NCBI RefSeq assembly: GCF_009933255.1
Contig: NZ_MAEI01000012.1
Location: forward strand, 58,916 to 122,915
Source of the DNA: Enterococcus diestrammenae
GTDB taxonomy: Bacteria; Bacillota; Bacilli; Lactobacillales; Enterococcaceae
Direction of reading: 5' to 3'
DNA length: 64,000 nucleotides
The position numbers and the translations under genes were made by a program. How positions within the stretch are numbered: the first letter of the stretch is position 1; every line of letters begins with the position of its first letter. Positions 1 through 7,884 of the stretch are shown here, in pieces. A model generated the notes under the pieces. It worked only from the letters and a program-made list of their open reading frames with translations, was not told the origin of the DNA and did not search any database.

Positions 1-924
1 TTCGTCCCAGTTCTCGGTGGTAGTAGGTAAATGGAATTTTTCGATCAGCTCTTTTAGTTGGGCAGTGCTTCCTTGAGGAGATAAGCCTTGCGCTTCTGCA
101 TGTTGGTTAATCTTCATCATACCAATGGCAACTCCTTCCCCATGGCTAATGACACCATAGCCAGCGGTTTTTTCCACTGCATGGCCAATCGTGTGTCCAA
201 AGTTAAGAATTAAACGCATCCCATTGTCAAATTCATCGGCTTCCACCACTTTTTGCTTCACTTTCAATGTTTCAGTGATTACATACTCGGCATCCGCCAA
301 CAGGGCATCTTCATCAGGGAGTTTTTCCAAATGATGCCACAAAGCTAAATCGGCAATCGCAGCCGATTTGATAATCTCGGCAATTCCCTCTCGTATCCTT
401 CTAGGGGTTAAGGTTTGTAAGACATCAGGATCGATTAATACCCCGTCTGGTTGACTAAATGTTCCCACTAAATTTTTGGCTTTTGCGGTGTTAACTGCGG
501 TCTTGCCTCCAATGCTGGAATCCACTTGGGCTAATAGCGTTGTCGGGATCTGGATAAAGTGAATTCCACGCATATATGTCGAGGCTGCAAAAGCTGCCAA
601 ATCACCAATTACCCCACCGCCTAAGGCAATGATGCCATCCGAACGGGTAAAGCCCTCATCGGCCAAAAAAGCGTAGATTTCTTCGGCTTCCGCTAAGGAT
701 TTACTTGTTTCCCCGTGAGGAACTATATGGGTAACTACCTCAAATCCCGCTTGCGTCACTGCGACACGAACCTGTTCTTCATATAATGAAGCCACGTTGT
801 CATCGGTAATGATGGCGACTTTTTGAGGTTGCCATAAGTCTTGTAAAAAAGGACCGACTTGGGCTAAGCACCCTCGCTTTACTTGAATATCGTATTGATG
901 GTCTTTCAAATGTACCGTTAACAT
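1..924 (-). CDS. aroB: 3-dehydroquinate synthase, C-terminus cut by window edge
   Basis: This gene catalyses the second shikimate step, DAHP to 3-dehydroquinate, using NAD and a divalent metal in the cytoplasm. The reading frame is open from the window edge through 308 codons, and the family is about 355 residues, so roughly 50 C-terminal residues lie outside. The Gly-rich nucleotide-binding stretch and metal-site region match the family. I chose the ATG at 924 because GAGGGG lies 8 bases upstream; an ATG at 930 is too close to that site. It is the third gene of the aroE-aroF-aroB operon, 53 bp after aroF, and should be controlled by the aro leader at about 3.1-3.3 kb. Confidence 0.93.
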   Translation of the reverse strand, partial: MLTVHLKDHQYDIQVKRGCLAQVGPFLQDLWQPQKVAIITDDNVASLYEEQVRVAVTQAGFEVVTHIVPHGETSKSLAEAEEIYAFLADEGFTRSDGIIALGGGVIGDLAAFAASTYMRGIHFIQIPTTLLAQVDSSIGGKTAVNTAKAKNLVGTFSQPDGVLIDPDVLQTLTPRRIREGIAEIIKSAAIADLALWHHLEKLPDEDALLADAEYVITETLKVKQKVVEADEFDNGMRLILNFGHTIGHAVEKTAGYGVISHGEGVAIGMMKINQHAEAQGLSPQGSTAQLKELIEKFHLPTTTENWDE

Positions 925-977
925 AACCATATCCCCTCAAATCCTTCAAATATTGTCCAAAAACTATTGATACTTTT

Positions 978-2009
978 TTATTTTTCTTGTTCGAGAGCCT
1001 TGATTTCCTGCATAGCCTTTTCCATGATGTCGACTTCTTTCATCATCTTCATGTAGGTTTTTTCATTTAAAGATTGAGGGCCGTCAGACCAAGCGTTGGC
1101 AGGATCAGGGTGAATTTCGACAATCATCCCATCCGCTCCAGCTGCTACCCCTGCGCGTGCCATCGGAGGTACCAAGTCCCAAATACCGGTACCATGGGAG
1201 GGATCGACAATAATTGGGAAATGACTCAATTTCTTAATCAAAGGGACGGCGCTTAAGTCAAAGGTATTGCGAGTCGCAGTTTCATAGGTTCGGATGCCCC
1301 GTTCGATGAAAATCACCGGCGATTTATCAGAAATTGCAATGTATTCGGCAGCATTTAACCATTCGTCAATGGTACCAGCAATACCTCGTTTCAAGCCGAT
1401 GGGTTTACCTGTTTTCCCAACAGCTTGTAATAATTTGTAATTTTGCATATTGCGGGCGCCAATTTGTAAAATATCACTGTATTCAGCCACCATCTCGATG
1501 TGGCTTTCGTCCATAACTTCAGTGATCACCTTCATCCCAAACTCGTCAGCTGCTTGGCGAATGTATTGTAGGCCTTCTTCTTCTAAGCCTTGGAAAGCGT
1601 AGGGAGAAGTCCGTGGCTTGAATGCGCCACCTCTAAGAATTTCAGCCCCACCAGCTTTGGCGATGCGGGCACATTCTCTGATTTGGTCTAACCCTTCGAT
1701 GGAACAAGGTCCTGCCATGGTGACAAAATGACCATCACCAATTTTAACACCATCGACATCGACTACTGTATCCCCAGGATGGAACTCCCGAGAAGTTAAT
1801 TTGTAAGTGTTGGAAATACGCACGGCTTTTTCCACGCCATCATAGCTATAAAATGAAACGTCTTGAACATTACGGGTGTCCCCTTTGACTCCGATGACGA
1901 TATGTTCTGTCCCGGCATCAATATTGACATCCAGTCCTTCTTTTCGAATTCGTTTTACGACATTTTCTACTTGTTCCCGGGTAGCGCCCGGCTTCATAAT
2001 CACGATCAT
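978..2009 (-). CDS. aroF: 3-deoxy-7-phosphoheptulonate (DAHP) synthase, type I-beta
   Basis: This enzyme condenses phosphoenolpyruvate and erythrose 4-phosphate into DAHP, the entry step to aromatic amino acids. The first about 90 of 343 residues form the ferredoxin-like regulatory domain seen in Thermotoga-type enzymes, which usually confers Phe/Tyr feedback inhibition. The barrel follows, with the metal-ligand Cys in AGPCSIE (about residue 102) and the [11 protein letters not shown] substrate loop. It has no fused chorismate mutase domain. It sits between aroE and aroB on one transcript. Feedback inhibition of the protein would add to the attenuation of the leader RNA; that combination is inference. 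Confidence 0.96.
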   Translation of the reverse strand: MIVIMKPGATREQVENVVKRIRKEGLDVNIDAGTEHIVIGVKGDTRNVQDVSFYSYDGVEKAVRISNTYKLTSREFHPGDTVVDVDGVKIGDGHFVTMAGPCSIEGLDQIRECARIAKAGGAEILRGGAFKPRTSPYAFQGLEEEGLQYIRQAADEFGMKVITEVMDESHIEMVAEYSDILQIGARNMQNYKLLQAVGKTGKPIGLKRGIAGTIDEWLNAAEYIAISDKSPVIFIERGIRTYETATRNTFDLSAVPLIKKLSHFPIIVDPSHGTGIWDLVPPMARAGVAAGADGMIVEIHPDPANAWSDGPQSLNEKTYMKMMKEVDIMEKAMQEIKALEQEK

Positions 2010-2057
2010 TTTTCTAGCTCCTTTTTATTGTTCATTGCTGTCAGATTACCAATCTGT

Positions 2058-2927
2058 TTAGTTGTTGAGTAACGGGCGAACCGCCGCCAAGGGCATTTCT
2101 TTACCAGTCCAAGCCTCAAAAGCAGCGGCTCCTTGGTACAAAAGCATCCCCAGCCCATTGGCGGTTTTTAATCCTCGTTCACTTGCCACTTTGAGCAAAT
2201 GCGTTTGGCGAGGTTCATAGATGACATCATAGACGGCAAGGTCAGGATGCAACAGTGTTTCCTCCGGTAAAGCCATTTCTGCCAACGCAGGTGCCATCCC
2301 TACGCGGGTAGCATTTACTAAGAGGCAACTTGCAGCTAAAGAATCAGCCAGTTGTTGCTGCGGACCAGCTAAATCATATAAGGCAATATCACAGCCTGTT
2401 GCTTGCGCAATTTTAGCTAATTTTTCATGAATCTGATCATAAAAATGATCTTTTCGATTGAAGACGTGAATGGTTTTCACCCCATCTAAGGCAGCTTGCG
2501 CAATGATGGCCGTACTGGCACCCCCCGCTCCAAGAATAGTCAGTTGTTTGCCGATGGGATCGACTTCCAGATCAGCGAGACTTCGCATAAAGCCAATGCC
2601 ATCGGTGTTATGTCCTTCTAGTTTACCATTTTTTGGGACAATCGTGTTGACAGCACCAATCAGTTTTGCTGCTGGTGTCAGTTGATCCAGATGAGGAATT
2701 ACCGCCATCTTATAGGGCATCGTGACATTCGCTCCAATAAAGGACAAGGTGCGAATCGCGGAAATGGCATCAGCTACTTCATTTTCCTTGATATCAAAGG
2801 AGAGATACACCGCATCGATTCCTGTTTTTTCGAAGGCGGTGGTATGCATCTCAGGTGAAATGCTATGACGGGTCGGATTGCCTAATAAACCTGCCAATCG
2901 GGTGTGTCCAGTGATGATTGCTGTCAT
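2058..2927 (-). CDS. aroE: shikimate dehydrogenase
   Basis: AroE reduces 3-dehydroshikimate to shikimate with NADPH. The protein has the N-terminal substrate motif NPTRHSISPEMH, the catalytic Lys in MPYK and the NADP loop GAGGAS. It is 289 residues from the ATG at 2927, which has AGGAGG 7 bases upstream; a longer frame to 2984 has no comparable ribosome site and overlaps the leader. It is the first structural gene of the aro operon, and about 340 bases of leader RNA separate it from the promoter at 3270-3298. Confidence 0.95.
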   Translation of the reverse strand: MTAIITGHTRLAGLLGNPTRHSISPEMHTTAFEKTGIDAVYLSFDIKENEVADAISAIRTLSFIGANVTMPYKMAVIPHLDQLTPAAKLIGAVNTIVPKNGKLEGHNTDGIGFMRSLADLEVDPIGKQLTILGAGGASTAIIAQAALDGVKTIHVFNRKDHFYDQIHEKLAKIAQATGCDIALYDLAGPQQQLADSLAASCLLVNATRVGMAPALAEMALPEETLLHPDLAVYDVIYEPRQTHLLKVASERGLKTANGLGMLLYQGAAAFEAWTGKEMPLAAVRPLLNN

Positions 2928-2996
2928 CTGCTTTCCTCCTATAATTGACTTCCTTTTTCCGACTACGACGTGACTTGCTAGCAACGGCAGTCTATC

Positions 2997-3039
2997 AAAA
3001 AAAGGGTGCTCACCGTGATGAAACTACAGTGAACACCCT
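2997..3039 (-). terminator. second intrinsic terminator in the aro leader
   Basis: On the minus strand a 10-bp stem (GGGTGTTCAC with GTGAGCACCC, one G-T wobble) is followed by seven T. It lies between the attenuator terminator (3066-3101) and aroE. A perfect 12-base palindrome TTGTCCGGACAA sits just upstream at 3049-3060. It could be a second layer of attenuation; I see no T-box or riboswitch signature around it. Confidence 0.75.
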
Positions 3040-3065
3040 CGAAACCCCTTGTCCGGACAAAGGAT

Positions 3066-3178
3066 AAAAGAAAAGCCACTATAGATATCATCTACGGTGG
3101 CGATTAAGTCAAGTCAAAATCCCTTAGCCATCATAGATACAAACTGCTTACGTCTGTATCCATGCTTGATGAATACAG
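3066..3178 (-). promoter_or_regulatory. aro attenuator: competing hairpins and terminator
   Basis: Four pairing segments follow the leader-peptide stop. Segment 1 (3178-3169) pairs all 10 bases with segment 2 (3163-3154). Segment 2 (3164-3155) can instead pair 10 bases with segment 3 (3141-3132). Segment 3 (3138-3127) can pair 11 of 12 bases with the 5' arm (3101-3090) of the terminator hairpin 3101-3075, whose 3' end runs into TTTTCTTTT. These pairings are mutually exclusive, as in amino-acid attenuators. Inferred logic: a ribosome stalled at Tyr/Phe codons leaves 1:2 free to form, so segment 3 opens the terminator. A ribosome at the stop codon masks segment 1, 2:3 forms, and transcription ends. 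Confidence 0.85.
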
Positions 3179-3179
3179 T

Positions 3180-3236
3180 CTATCTAAAATAGCTAAAGTA
3201 ATACTTATTCAGTTGTGGTGTTAGTGATGGGTTCAT
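3180..3236 (-). CDS. aro operon leader peptide, Tyr/Phe-rich
   Basis: An 18-residue peptide, MNPSLTPQLNKYYFSYFR, starts about 27 bases after the predicted transcription start with GGAG upstream (TTTGGAGCGATCTTG-ATG). Five of its last seven residues are Tyr or Phe (YYFSYF, then Arg, then stop). It ends 1 base before the first pairing segment of the attenuator. This is the classic design of a ribosome-stalling leader peptide that senses charged tRNA-Tyr and tRNA-Phe. Its placement upstream of aroE-aroF-aroB fits end-product control of aromatic synthesis. It is too short for gene callers. Confidence 0.85.
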   Translation of the reverse strand: MNPSLTPQLNKYYFSYFR

Positions 3237-3269
3237 CAAGATCGCTCCAAACTGTTTAAGATTGCATTC

Positions 3270-3298
3270 AGTATAGTCTGATTCAAATGAGGTGTCAA
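3270..3298 (-). promoter_or_regulatory. aro operon promoter
   Basis: TTGACA at 3298-3293 and TATACT at 3275-3270 are separated by exactly 17 bases, a near-consensus vegetative promoter reading toward aroE. It starts only 65 bases after the last gene of the transporter operon, with no convincing terminator between, so readthrough from that operon is possible. Confidence 0.9.
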
Positions 3299-3363
3299 CA
3301 CTTTCTGTAAAAATAATCTTATTTTCTGTAAATCCAGTTATTCGTTTACGGGAAAATGGCGAT

Positions 3364-4128
3364 TTATAAATCATCTTCAAAAAACAGCAACAGTTCCGGT
3401 AAGGTCAATTGCGCCTTTTCCGCAGCGCTTAAATCCTTTGCAATTTGCCCTTTTTTCATCAAAATCAAACGGTTGCCATATTGGAGGGCATCTTCCATAT
3501 GATGGGTAATCATCAAACAAGTCAAGTTTTCCGCAGTCACCATTTCATTAGTCAAGGCCATCAAGTTTTTCGAAGTTTTTGGATCCAAAGCCGCTGTATG
3601 TTCATCCAATAAGAGTAACTCGGGTTTTGTTAAAGTAGCCATTAAAAGACTCAATGCTTGTCGTTGCCCACCGGAGAGATTTCCTGTGGGCGTATCGAGG
3701 TGATTTTCTAAACCGTTGCCGATTCTTTGACAGAGACTGTAAAAATATTCCTTGCGGGCAGCGATTTTTCGTGGCACCAAGCCTCGATGTTGGCCCCGCT
3801 TTTCAGCTAACAACAAGTTTTCTGCTACGGTCATGCGACCCGCTGTCCCCATTTTGGGATCTTGAAAAACGCGAGCGATGTATCTTGCCCGTGCTTCTTC
3901 CGCTTTTAAAGTGACATCGGTATCGTTAATCTTGATTTTTCCAGAAGTAAGCGGCAAAGAGCCAGAAATTGTATTAAACAAGGTGCTTTTCCCAGCCCCG
4001 TTGCCCCCTACTACCGTGATAAATTCCCCCGGCTCAATGGTTAGTTGGATATGATCGAGGAGGATGCGGGTTTCATCGATGCCATTTTTGATGCTTTTAT
4101 ACCCATTTTCTATGACTAAGCGACTCAT
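3364..4128 (-). CDS. trpZ: ABC transporter ATP-binding protein, tryptophan type
   Basis: This is the ATPase of a three-gene importer. Visible motifs are Walker A GGNGAGKST, the Q-loop, the signature LSGGQ, Walker B LLLLDEHT and the switch His in MITHHMED. The start at 4128 was chosen because GGGAGGGG lies 7 bases upstream; the longer frame starts inside that ribosome site. It starts 1 base after the permease stop. The name rests on the TrpXYZ-like set and on the Trp-coded leader peptide of the operon, so the substrate is inferred. Confidence 0.9.
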   Translation of the reverse strand: MSRLVIENGYKSIKNGIDETRILLDHIQLTIEPGEFITVVGGNGAGKSTLFNTISGSLPLTSGKIKINDTDVTLKAEEARARYIARVFQDPKMGTAGRMTVAENLLLAEKRGQHRGLVPRKIAARKEYFYSLCQRIGNGLENHLDTPTGNLSGGQRQALSLLMATLTKPELLLLDEHTAALDPKTSKNLMALTNEMVTAENLTCLMITHHMEDALQYGNRLILMKKGQIAKDLSAAEKAQLTLPELLLFFEDDL

Positions 4129-4129
4129 C

Positions 4130-5017
4130 TTATTGCCCCTCCCTTTCAAATCCAGTAACTAAGTGCAAGGCTTTTTTCAATTGTGGCACCATCAAGCAGA
4201 CGGCTAAAATGGCAGATGAAATAATCTTCAGGTAAGTAGTATCAAAACCGGCAAAGATGATCAAGAAAATAATTAATTGATACAAAATACTCCCAATCAC
4301 AATGGCGATTAACCGCTCAGCAAAGGTTAATTCACCAAAGAGTACCTCGCCGATAATGATTGCCGCTAGCCCAATAACGATCACGCCGATTCCTTTAGAG
4401 ACATCAGCATACCCATCATTTTGCGAAATCAAAGCTCCTGCTAAAGCAATGACACCATTGGACAAAGTCAATCCTAAAATCTTCATGCGGTCGGTTTTAA
4501 TTCCCAATGAACGAGCCATGGTTTCGTTATCTCCAGTGGCAATGTATGCTTGACCAAGATTGGTATTGAAGAAAAACAAGAGCAAACCAATCGTCACCAC
4601 CACAAAAATCGTTCCCAATAAGACAATGTCAAAATAGTCGGGTAAATTGAGCTGAGTAAAAAAGTCTTGGATTTTCGGATAGTGATGACCTAAGCCTTTA
4701 TTGGGACTTTTCATGACATACAAAATCACCGAATTTAGCCCAGACATCACCAAAATACCAGCTAAAATGACGGGGATCTTGCCTTTGGTGTATAAGATTC
4801 CCGTCACCAAACCCGCTGCCATCCCAGCGGCCACGCCTAGAAGCGTCGCCAGCACCGGATGGATCCCACTGGTGATGGCCGTTACACAGACAGCGCCTCC
4901 TAAAGGAAATGTCCCCTCGGTGGTCATATCCGGAAAGTTGAGAATGCGGTAAGTCATAAAAATACCAATGGCCAGTAATGACCACAATAGTCCCTGCCCG
5001 ATGGTAGAAACGATCAT
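4130..5017 (-). CDS. trpY: ABC transporter permease, tryptophan type
   Basis: This 295-residue, very hydrophobic protein has about eight to nine membrane segments and belongs to the branched-chain/sugar permease superfamily (BPD_transp_2) used by TrpXYZ-type importers. The conserved N-terminal stretch FPDMTTEGTFPLGGA is present. The start at 5017 has GGGG 9 bases upstream; the upstream extension to 5077 lacks this and is not conserved-looking. It pairs with the ATPase (trpZ) and the binding protein (trpX). Confidence 0.9.
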   Translation of the reverse strand: MIVSTIGQGLLWSLLAIGIFMTYRILNFPDMTTEGTFPLGGAVCVTAITSGIHPVLATLLGVAAGMAAGLVTGILYTKGKIPVILAGILVMSGLNSVILYVMKSPNKGLGHHYPKIQDFFTQLNLPDYFDIVLLGTIFVVVTIGLLLFFFNTNLGQAYIATGDNETMARSLGIKTDRMKILGLTLSNGVIALAGALISQNDGYADVSKGIGVIVIGLAAIIIGEVLFGELTFAERLIAIVIGSILYQLIIFLIIFAGFDTTYLKIISSAILAVCLMVPQLKKALHLVTGFEREGQ

Positions 5018-5118
5018 TGTAAAACGCCCCTTTATCAGTTCATCTAATAGTTGCCCTAGTAATAGCAAGTCTCTCACAAGTCCGTGAGCTGCCTCACACT
5101 AAAAGTTTTGGCTTTGTT

Positions 5119-6150
5119 TTAATCGGTAAAACGAGCTTCTTTGGTTAGCTCATCTGTCAGCTGGATTCCTAATGTTTCAGCTAGCTGGCGATTGATGATG
5201 GTTTCTCCTTTAGCAAAGGTATAAATCGCTGTGGTTGCAGGATCTGCTTCCCCTTTGGCTATTTGAGCAGCCATTTTACCGGTTTGGACCCCGAGTTCTT
5301 TTTGGCTAATCCCAATGGTGGCAACCCCACCTTGTTCCACCATCGTTTCGACTGAAGGGAAAATCGGCAGTTGTTGTTTTTCAGCCTCTTGTGCCACGGT
5401 TTCCATGGCATTGGCAATCGTATTGTCTAAGGGAATAAAAACAAAATCGACTTCTTTAGCTAAAATCTGGACGGTTTGGGCGACTTCATTGGTGGATGAA
5501 ACTGGCTTATTCACCACTTCTAGGCCTAGTTCTTTCGCTTTTTCACTAGCTTTTTCTATTTGAAATTTAGAATTGGCTTCAGATGAGGCATATAACATAC
5601 CCACTTTTTTGGCCTCCGGTAATAGCTTATGAGCGAGTTCGATGATTTCTTCTACAGGGGGCTGATCGGACACACCGGTGATATTAGCTCCGGGTGCTTC
5701 ATTGGAGGCGACTAAATCTGCCCCTTTTGGATCGGTAACAGCGCCTAAAACGATGGGGATATCTTTGTTTTTAACATTGTTGTCTAATGCTTGGGCTGCC
5801 GGCGTAGCAATCCCTACCAGTACTTCTGATTTATCCTTTATCAGTTGCTGGCTCATGGTATTGAGCTTGCTTTGGTCCCCTTGTCCGTTTTGGAAATGTA
5901 AGGTTAGGTTCTTTCCTTCTTCCAAACCTTCTGCAGCTAAGCCTTCCTTGATACCTTCATAAATCTGGTCTAATGCCGGGTGACTCATCAGTTGCAGAAC
6001 GCCTACTGAATAGTGCTTATCCGCTGCTGTCTCACTACTTGAGGCATTTTCACTTGCTTTCCCAGCATTTTTTCCGCCTTGGAAAAGCCCGTAACCTACC
6101 AATACCAATACTAAAACTGCGACAGTTGCTAATAATCCTTTGTTTTTCAT
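5119..6150 (-). CDS. trpX: ABC transporter substrate-binding protein, TrpX-like
   Basis: This is a 343-residue ABC_sub_bind family (PF04392-type) protein. An N-terminal hydrophobic segment (about residues 5-23) is followed by a low-complexity Ser/Ala/Glu linker and a two-lobed binding domain from about residue 46. It has no Cys at the expected lipobox position (VGYGLFQGGKN), so it should be held by an uncleaved N-terminal anchor rather than lipidated. It is the first gene after the Trp-codon leader and is likely the tryptophan-binding component. Confidence 0.9.
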   Translation of the reverse strand: MKNKGLLATVAVLVLVLVGYGLFQGGKNAGKASENASSSETAADKHYSVGVLQLMSHPALDQIYEGIKEGLAAEGLEEGKNLTLHFQNGQGDQSKLNTMSQQLIKDKSEVLVGIATPAAQALDNNVKNKDIPIVLGAVTDPKGADLVASNEAPGANITGVSDQPPVEEIIELAHKLLPEAKKVGMLYASSEANSKFQIEKASEKAKELGLEVVNKPVSSTNEVAQTVQILAKEVDFVFIPLDNTIANAMETVAQEAEKQQLPIFPSVETMVEQGGVATIGISQKELGVQTGKMAAQIAKGEADPATTAIYTFAKGETIINRQLAETLGIQLTDELTKEARFTD

Positions 6151-6231
6151 AAATATTCATCCTCTCGTGTTTGAAGTTCGACTGTTCTTTGTTGGGAAAA
6201 CCAGTTGCGATCCTTCTACTTGCCAGTGGAT

Positions 6232-6355
6232 AAAAAAAGACCACGTAGATATCGTCTCTACGTGGTCAAATCGGTCAATTGTCCAACATAGATACAAGTT
6301 TTAGAAGGATACTCTAAAAAGTTGTATCTATGGAAGGTGCTCCATCAATACAACT
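6232..6355 (-). promoter_or_regulatory. trp transporter attenuator: competing hairpins and terminator
   Basis: The same four-segment design as in the aro leader. Segment 1 (6355-6348 plus an inner 5-bp stem) pairs with segment 2 (6327-6320). Segment 2 (6332-6322) can instead pair 11 bases perfectly with segment 3 (6297-6287), and an inner 7-bp stem supports this form. Segment 3 can pair with the 5' arm (6267-6257) of the terminator, whose 11-bp perfect stem (GACCACGTAGA / TCTACGTGGTC) is followed by seven T at 6238-6232. Segment 1 begins inside the leader-peptide stop codon, so ribosome position can decide the fold. Confidence 0.87.
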
Positions 6356-6413
6356 ATCTACGCCAGATACGCCATGCTTGGGATTGTCCAGTAAGATAAG
6401 TTGAAAATGTCAT
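6354..6413 (-). CDS. trp transporter leader peptide with two Trp codons
   Basis: A 19-residue peptide, MTFSTYLTGQSQAWRIWRR, starts at an ATG with AAGGAG 8 bases upstream and lies about 65 bases after the predicted transcription start. Two TGG codons sit at positions 14 and 17, three codons before the stop, where the ribosome would control the attenuator. Trp is the rarest residue, so two in the last six is strong evidence for tRNA-Trp sensing. The last codons of this and the aro leader peptide both end AGA TAG, suggesting common descent. Confidence 0.88.
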   Translation of the reverse strand: MTFSTYLTGQSQAWRIWRR

Positions 6414-6482
6414 GATGGTCACTCCTTTAAAGAATTTTTTCAGCCGCCTACTATTTCTGAGGCAACTGCTGAAGTTAAACCT

Positions 6483-6511
6483 AGGATACTCTATCCAGCA
6501 CCTAGCGTCAA
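6483..6511 (-). promoter_or_regulatory. trp transporter operon promoter
   Basis: TTGACG at 6511-6506 and TATCCT at 6488-6483 with 17-base spacing read toward the leader peptide and trpX. It overlaps nothing else. The next gene upstream ends at 6558. Confidence 0.8.
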
Positions 6512-6557
6512 CTATTTTTTGCAAAAATTGAATAATCATCCAATCAGTAGTAATTGG

Positions 6558-7133
6558 TTATTTTTCGTCGATCGTTTTAATATTCCACATGGACAGACGA
6601 TTTAGTTCAGGAATTAGGGCTGTCTCGGGCTCTTCCAGTTTGGAAAACTCCAGACGATTCTTTTCAACCCCTTTTTCGAAAAAGACAAAGGTAATTTTGG
6701 TGGGATCAATCCCATATTTCTTGCCAATGTTTACGGTGTTGTAAACCAGTGGATAATAATAAAAGTCACGATTGAGATCGTCGTTTTGGCCAGCTAAAAT
6801 CGCATCCACTTTGTTCCGCTGATCTCCATGAGGGGGAGCAAACATGACCGATACCGCCTTTTTTTTGGCAATAAAATCATCCTCTTGGTCATAGTCTAGC
6901 GGTTTGATCCGCGTGCCTGTTACTTGGGGATGGATGATTTCTTCGTATTCCGATTGCCGAATGTGGGCTTGGGCAACGACCATCGATAGGGAAAACAAAG
7001 CCACACAGCCGATAATTCCGACAAAGGTTAAAATCCCCCGCCGTTGATTCGCTGAAAACCATTTTTCCAAATCATTGTAAATGGCTACCGCTCCCTGTTT
7101 TATCGCGGCACCTAGTTGGGTGAAACGTTCCAA
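6558..7133 (-). CDS. membrane-anchored protein of unknown function
   Basis: I do not recognise the family. From the TTG at 7133, which has AAGGAGG 8 bases upstream, the protein is about 191 residues; the frame extends to 7184 but that region contains the ribosome site itself. A cytoplasmic N-terminus is followed by one membrane segment (about residues 35-58 of the longer frame minus 17) and an outer domain of about 130 residues with no Cys. It is divergent from the DUF1622 gene at 7360 and precedes the trp leader on the same strand. Confidence 0.75.
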   Translation of the reverse strand: MERFTQLGAAIKQGAVAIYNDLEKWFSANQRRGILTFVGIIGCVALFSLSMVVAQAHIRQSEYEEIIHPQVTGTRIKPLDYDQEDDFIAKKKAVSVMFAPPHGDQRNKVDAILAGQNDDLNRDFYYYPLVYNTVNIGKKYGIDPTKITFVFFEKGVEKNRLEFSKLEEPETALIPELNRLSMWNIKTIDEK

Positions 7134-7359
7134 ATGAAAGCCCTCCTTCGCCTCCTTACTCATCGTAGTCGCAACGATTCGCAAGAGTTCTCTAACATAC
7201 TAGCATTTGCCTTGGAGGAGAGCAAGTGCCCTTTTTCTTCCTTTAAGAAAAAACTACAAAAAAACGATAGTCTGCCTTTTCATTGTTGCTTACTTTCGGT
7301 ATGATGAAAGATAAGAGAACACTTCCAACCTCTGAAGAATAGCAAAAGGAGTTTTTAAG

Positions 7360-7773
7360 ATGGCGCATTTGTCAGATACGATTATGGATATCATGAGCCC
7401 CGTTTTTCATCTCATCGTGGTGGGTTTGAATTTTCTCTCAATCCTCGTCCTGATTTGGGGTGTGGTGATTGCTGGTTACGATTTTATCAAAACAGAATTT
7501 AGCCAACCCGACCATGTGCGAGCGGCCCGCCACAATAACTTTATTCGCAATTTTCTAGGAAGTTATATTCTACTAAGTCTTGAAATTTTGATTGCGGCGG
7601 ATATCATTGAGTCCATTATCAATCCCACTTATGAAGACATCATTCGTTTGGCCGCTGTGGTAGTGATTCGTACCGTGATTTCCTTTTTCCTACATCGAGA
7701 GATCAAAGACGCCTTGGAAGAAGAAGAGCACAGTCAAGAACAACAACAGCAAATCACCCGCAAAATACGTTAA
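7360..7773 (+). CDS. DUF1622 family membrane protein
   Basis: This 137-residue protein has three membrane segments (roughly residues 15-40, 65-85 and 95-112) and a charged, Glu/Gln-rich C-terminal tail. It matches the pattern of the DUF1622 family, whose function is unknown. AAAGGAG lies 9 bases before the ATG. It is divergent from the unknown membrane protein at 6558-7133 and is followed by a terminator. Confidence 0.8.
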   Translation: MAHLSDTIMDIMSPVFHLIVVGLNFLSILVLIWGVVIAGYDFIKTEFSQPDHVRAARHNNFIRNFLGSYILLSLEILIAADIIESIINPTYEDIIRLAAVVVIRTVISFFLHREIKDALEEEEHSQEQQQQITRKIR

Positions 7774-7792
7774 CAACTGGCGACTTACCTTA

Positions 7793-7827
7793 ATTGGCGG
7801 TACCTTGAAACAGGTGCCGTCCTTTTT
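7793..7827 (+). terminator. intrinsic terminator after DUF1622 gene
   Basis: A GGCGGTACCT stem pairs with AGGTGCCGTCC around a short loop and is followed by TTTTTATTT. It separates the DUF1622 gene from rqcH. Confidence 0.8.
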
Positions 7828-7845
7828 ATTTCCCTCTAAGTCCGC

Positions 7846-7851
7846 TATAAT
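7846..7851 (+). promoter_or_regulatory. -10 element of rqcH promoter
   Basis: A perfect TATAAT lies 33 bases before the ATG of rqcH. The -35 region is T-rich (TTTTTA) and poor, overlapping the T tract of the preceding terminator. Confidence 0.55.
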
Positions 7852-7884
7852 AAGGACACGATACAATAGAAACGAGGAGATTCC

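Noticed and set aside
2985..3110. T-box in front of aroE
   Set aside because: No AGGGTGGNACCGCG-type core is present; the structure is a simple terminator plus the leader-peptide attenuator.
3180..3380. 66-codon frame covering the aro promoter and leader
   Set aside because: It runs through a near-consensus promoter and only its last 18 codons, the leader peptide, have a ribosome site and the right position.
4698..4985. 95-codon frame inside the permease gene
   Set aside because: Same-strand shadow frame of trpY with no ribosome site and implausible composition.
6354..6539. 61-codon frame covering the trp promoter and leader
   Set aside because: The upstream part overlaps the promoter; only the last 19 codons form the leader peptide.
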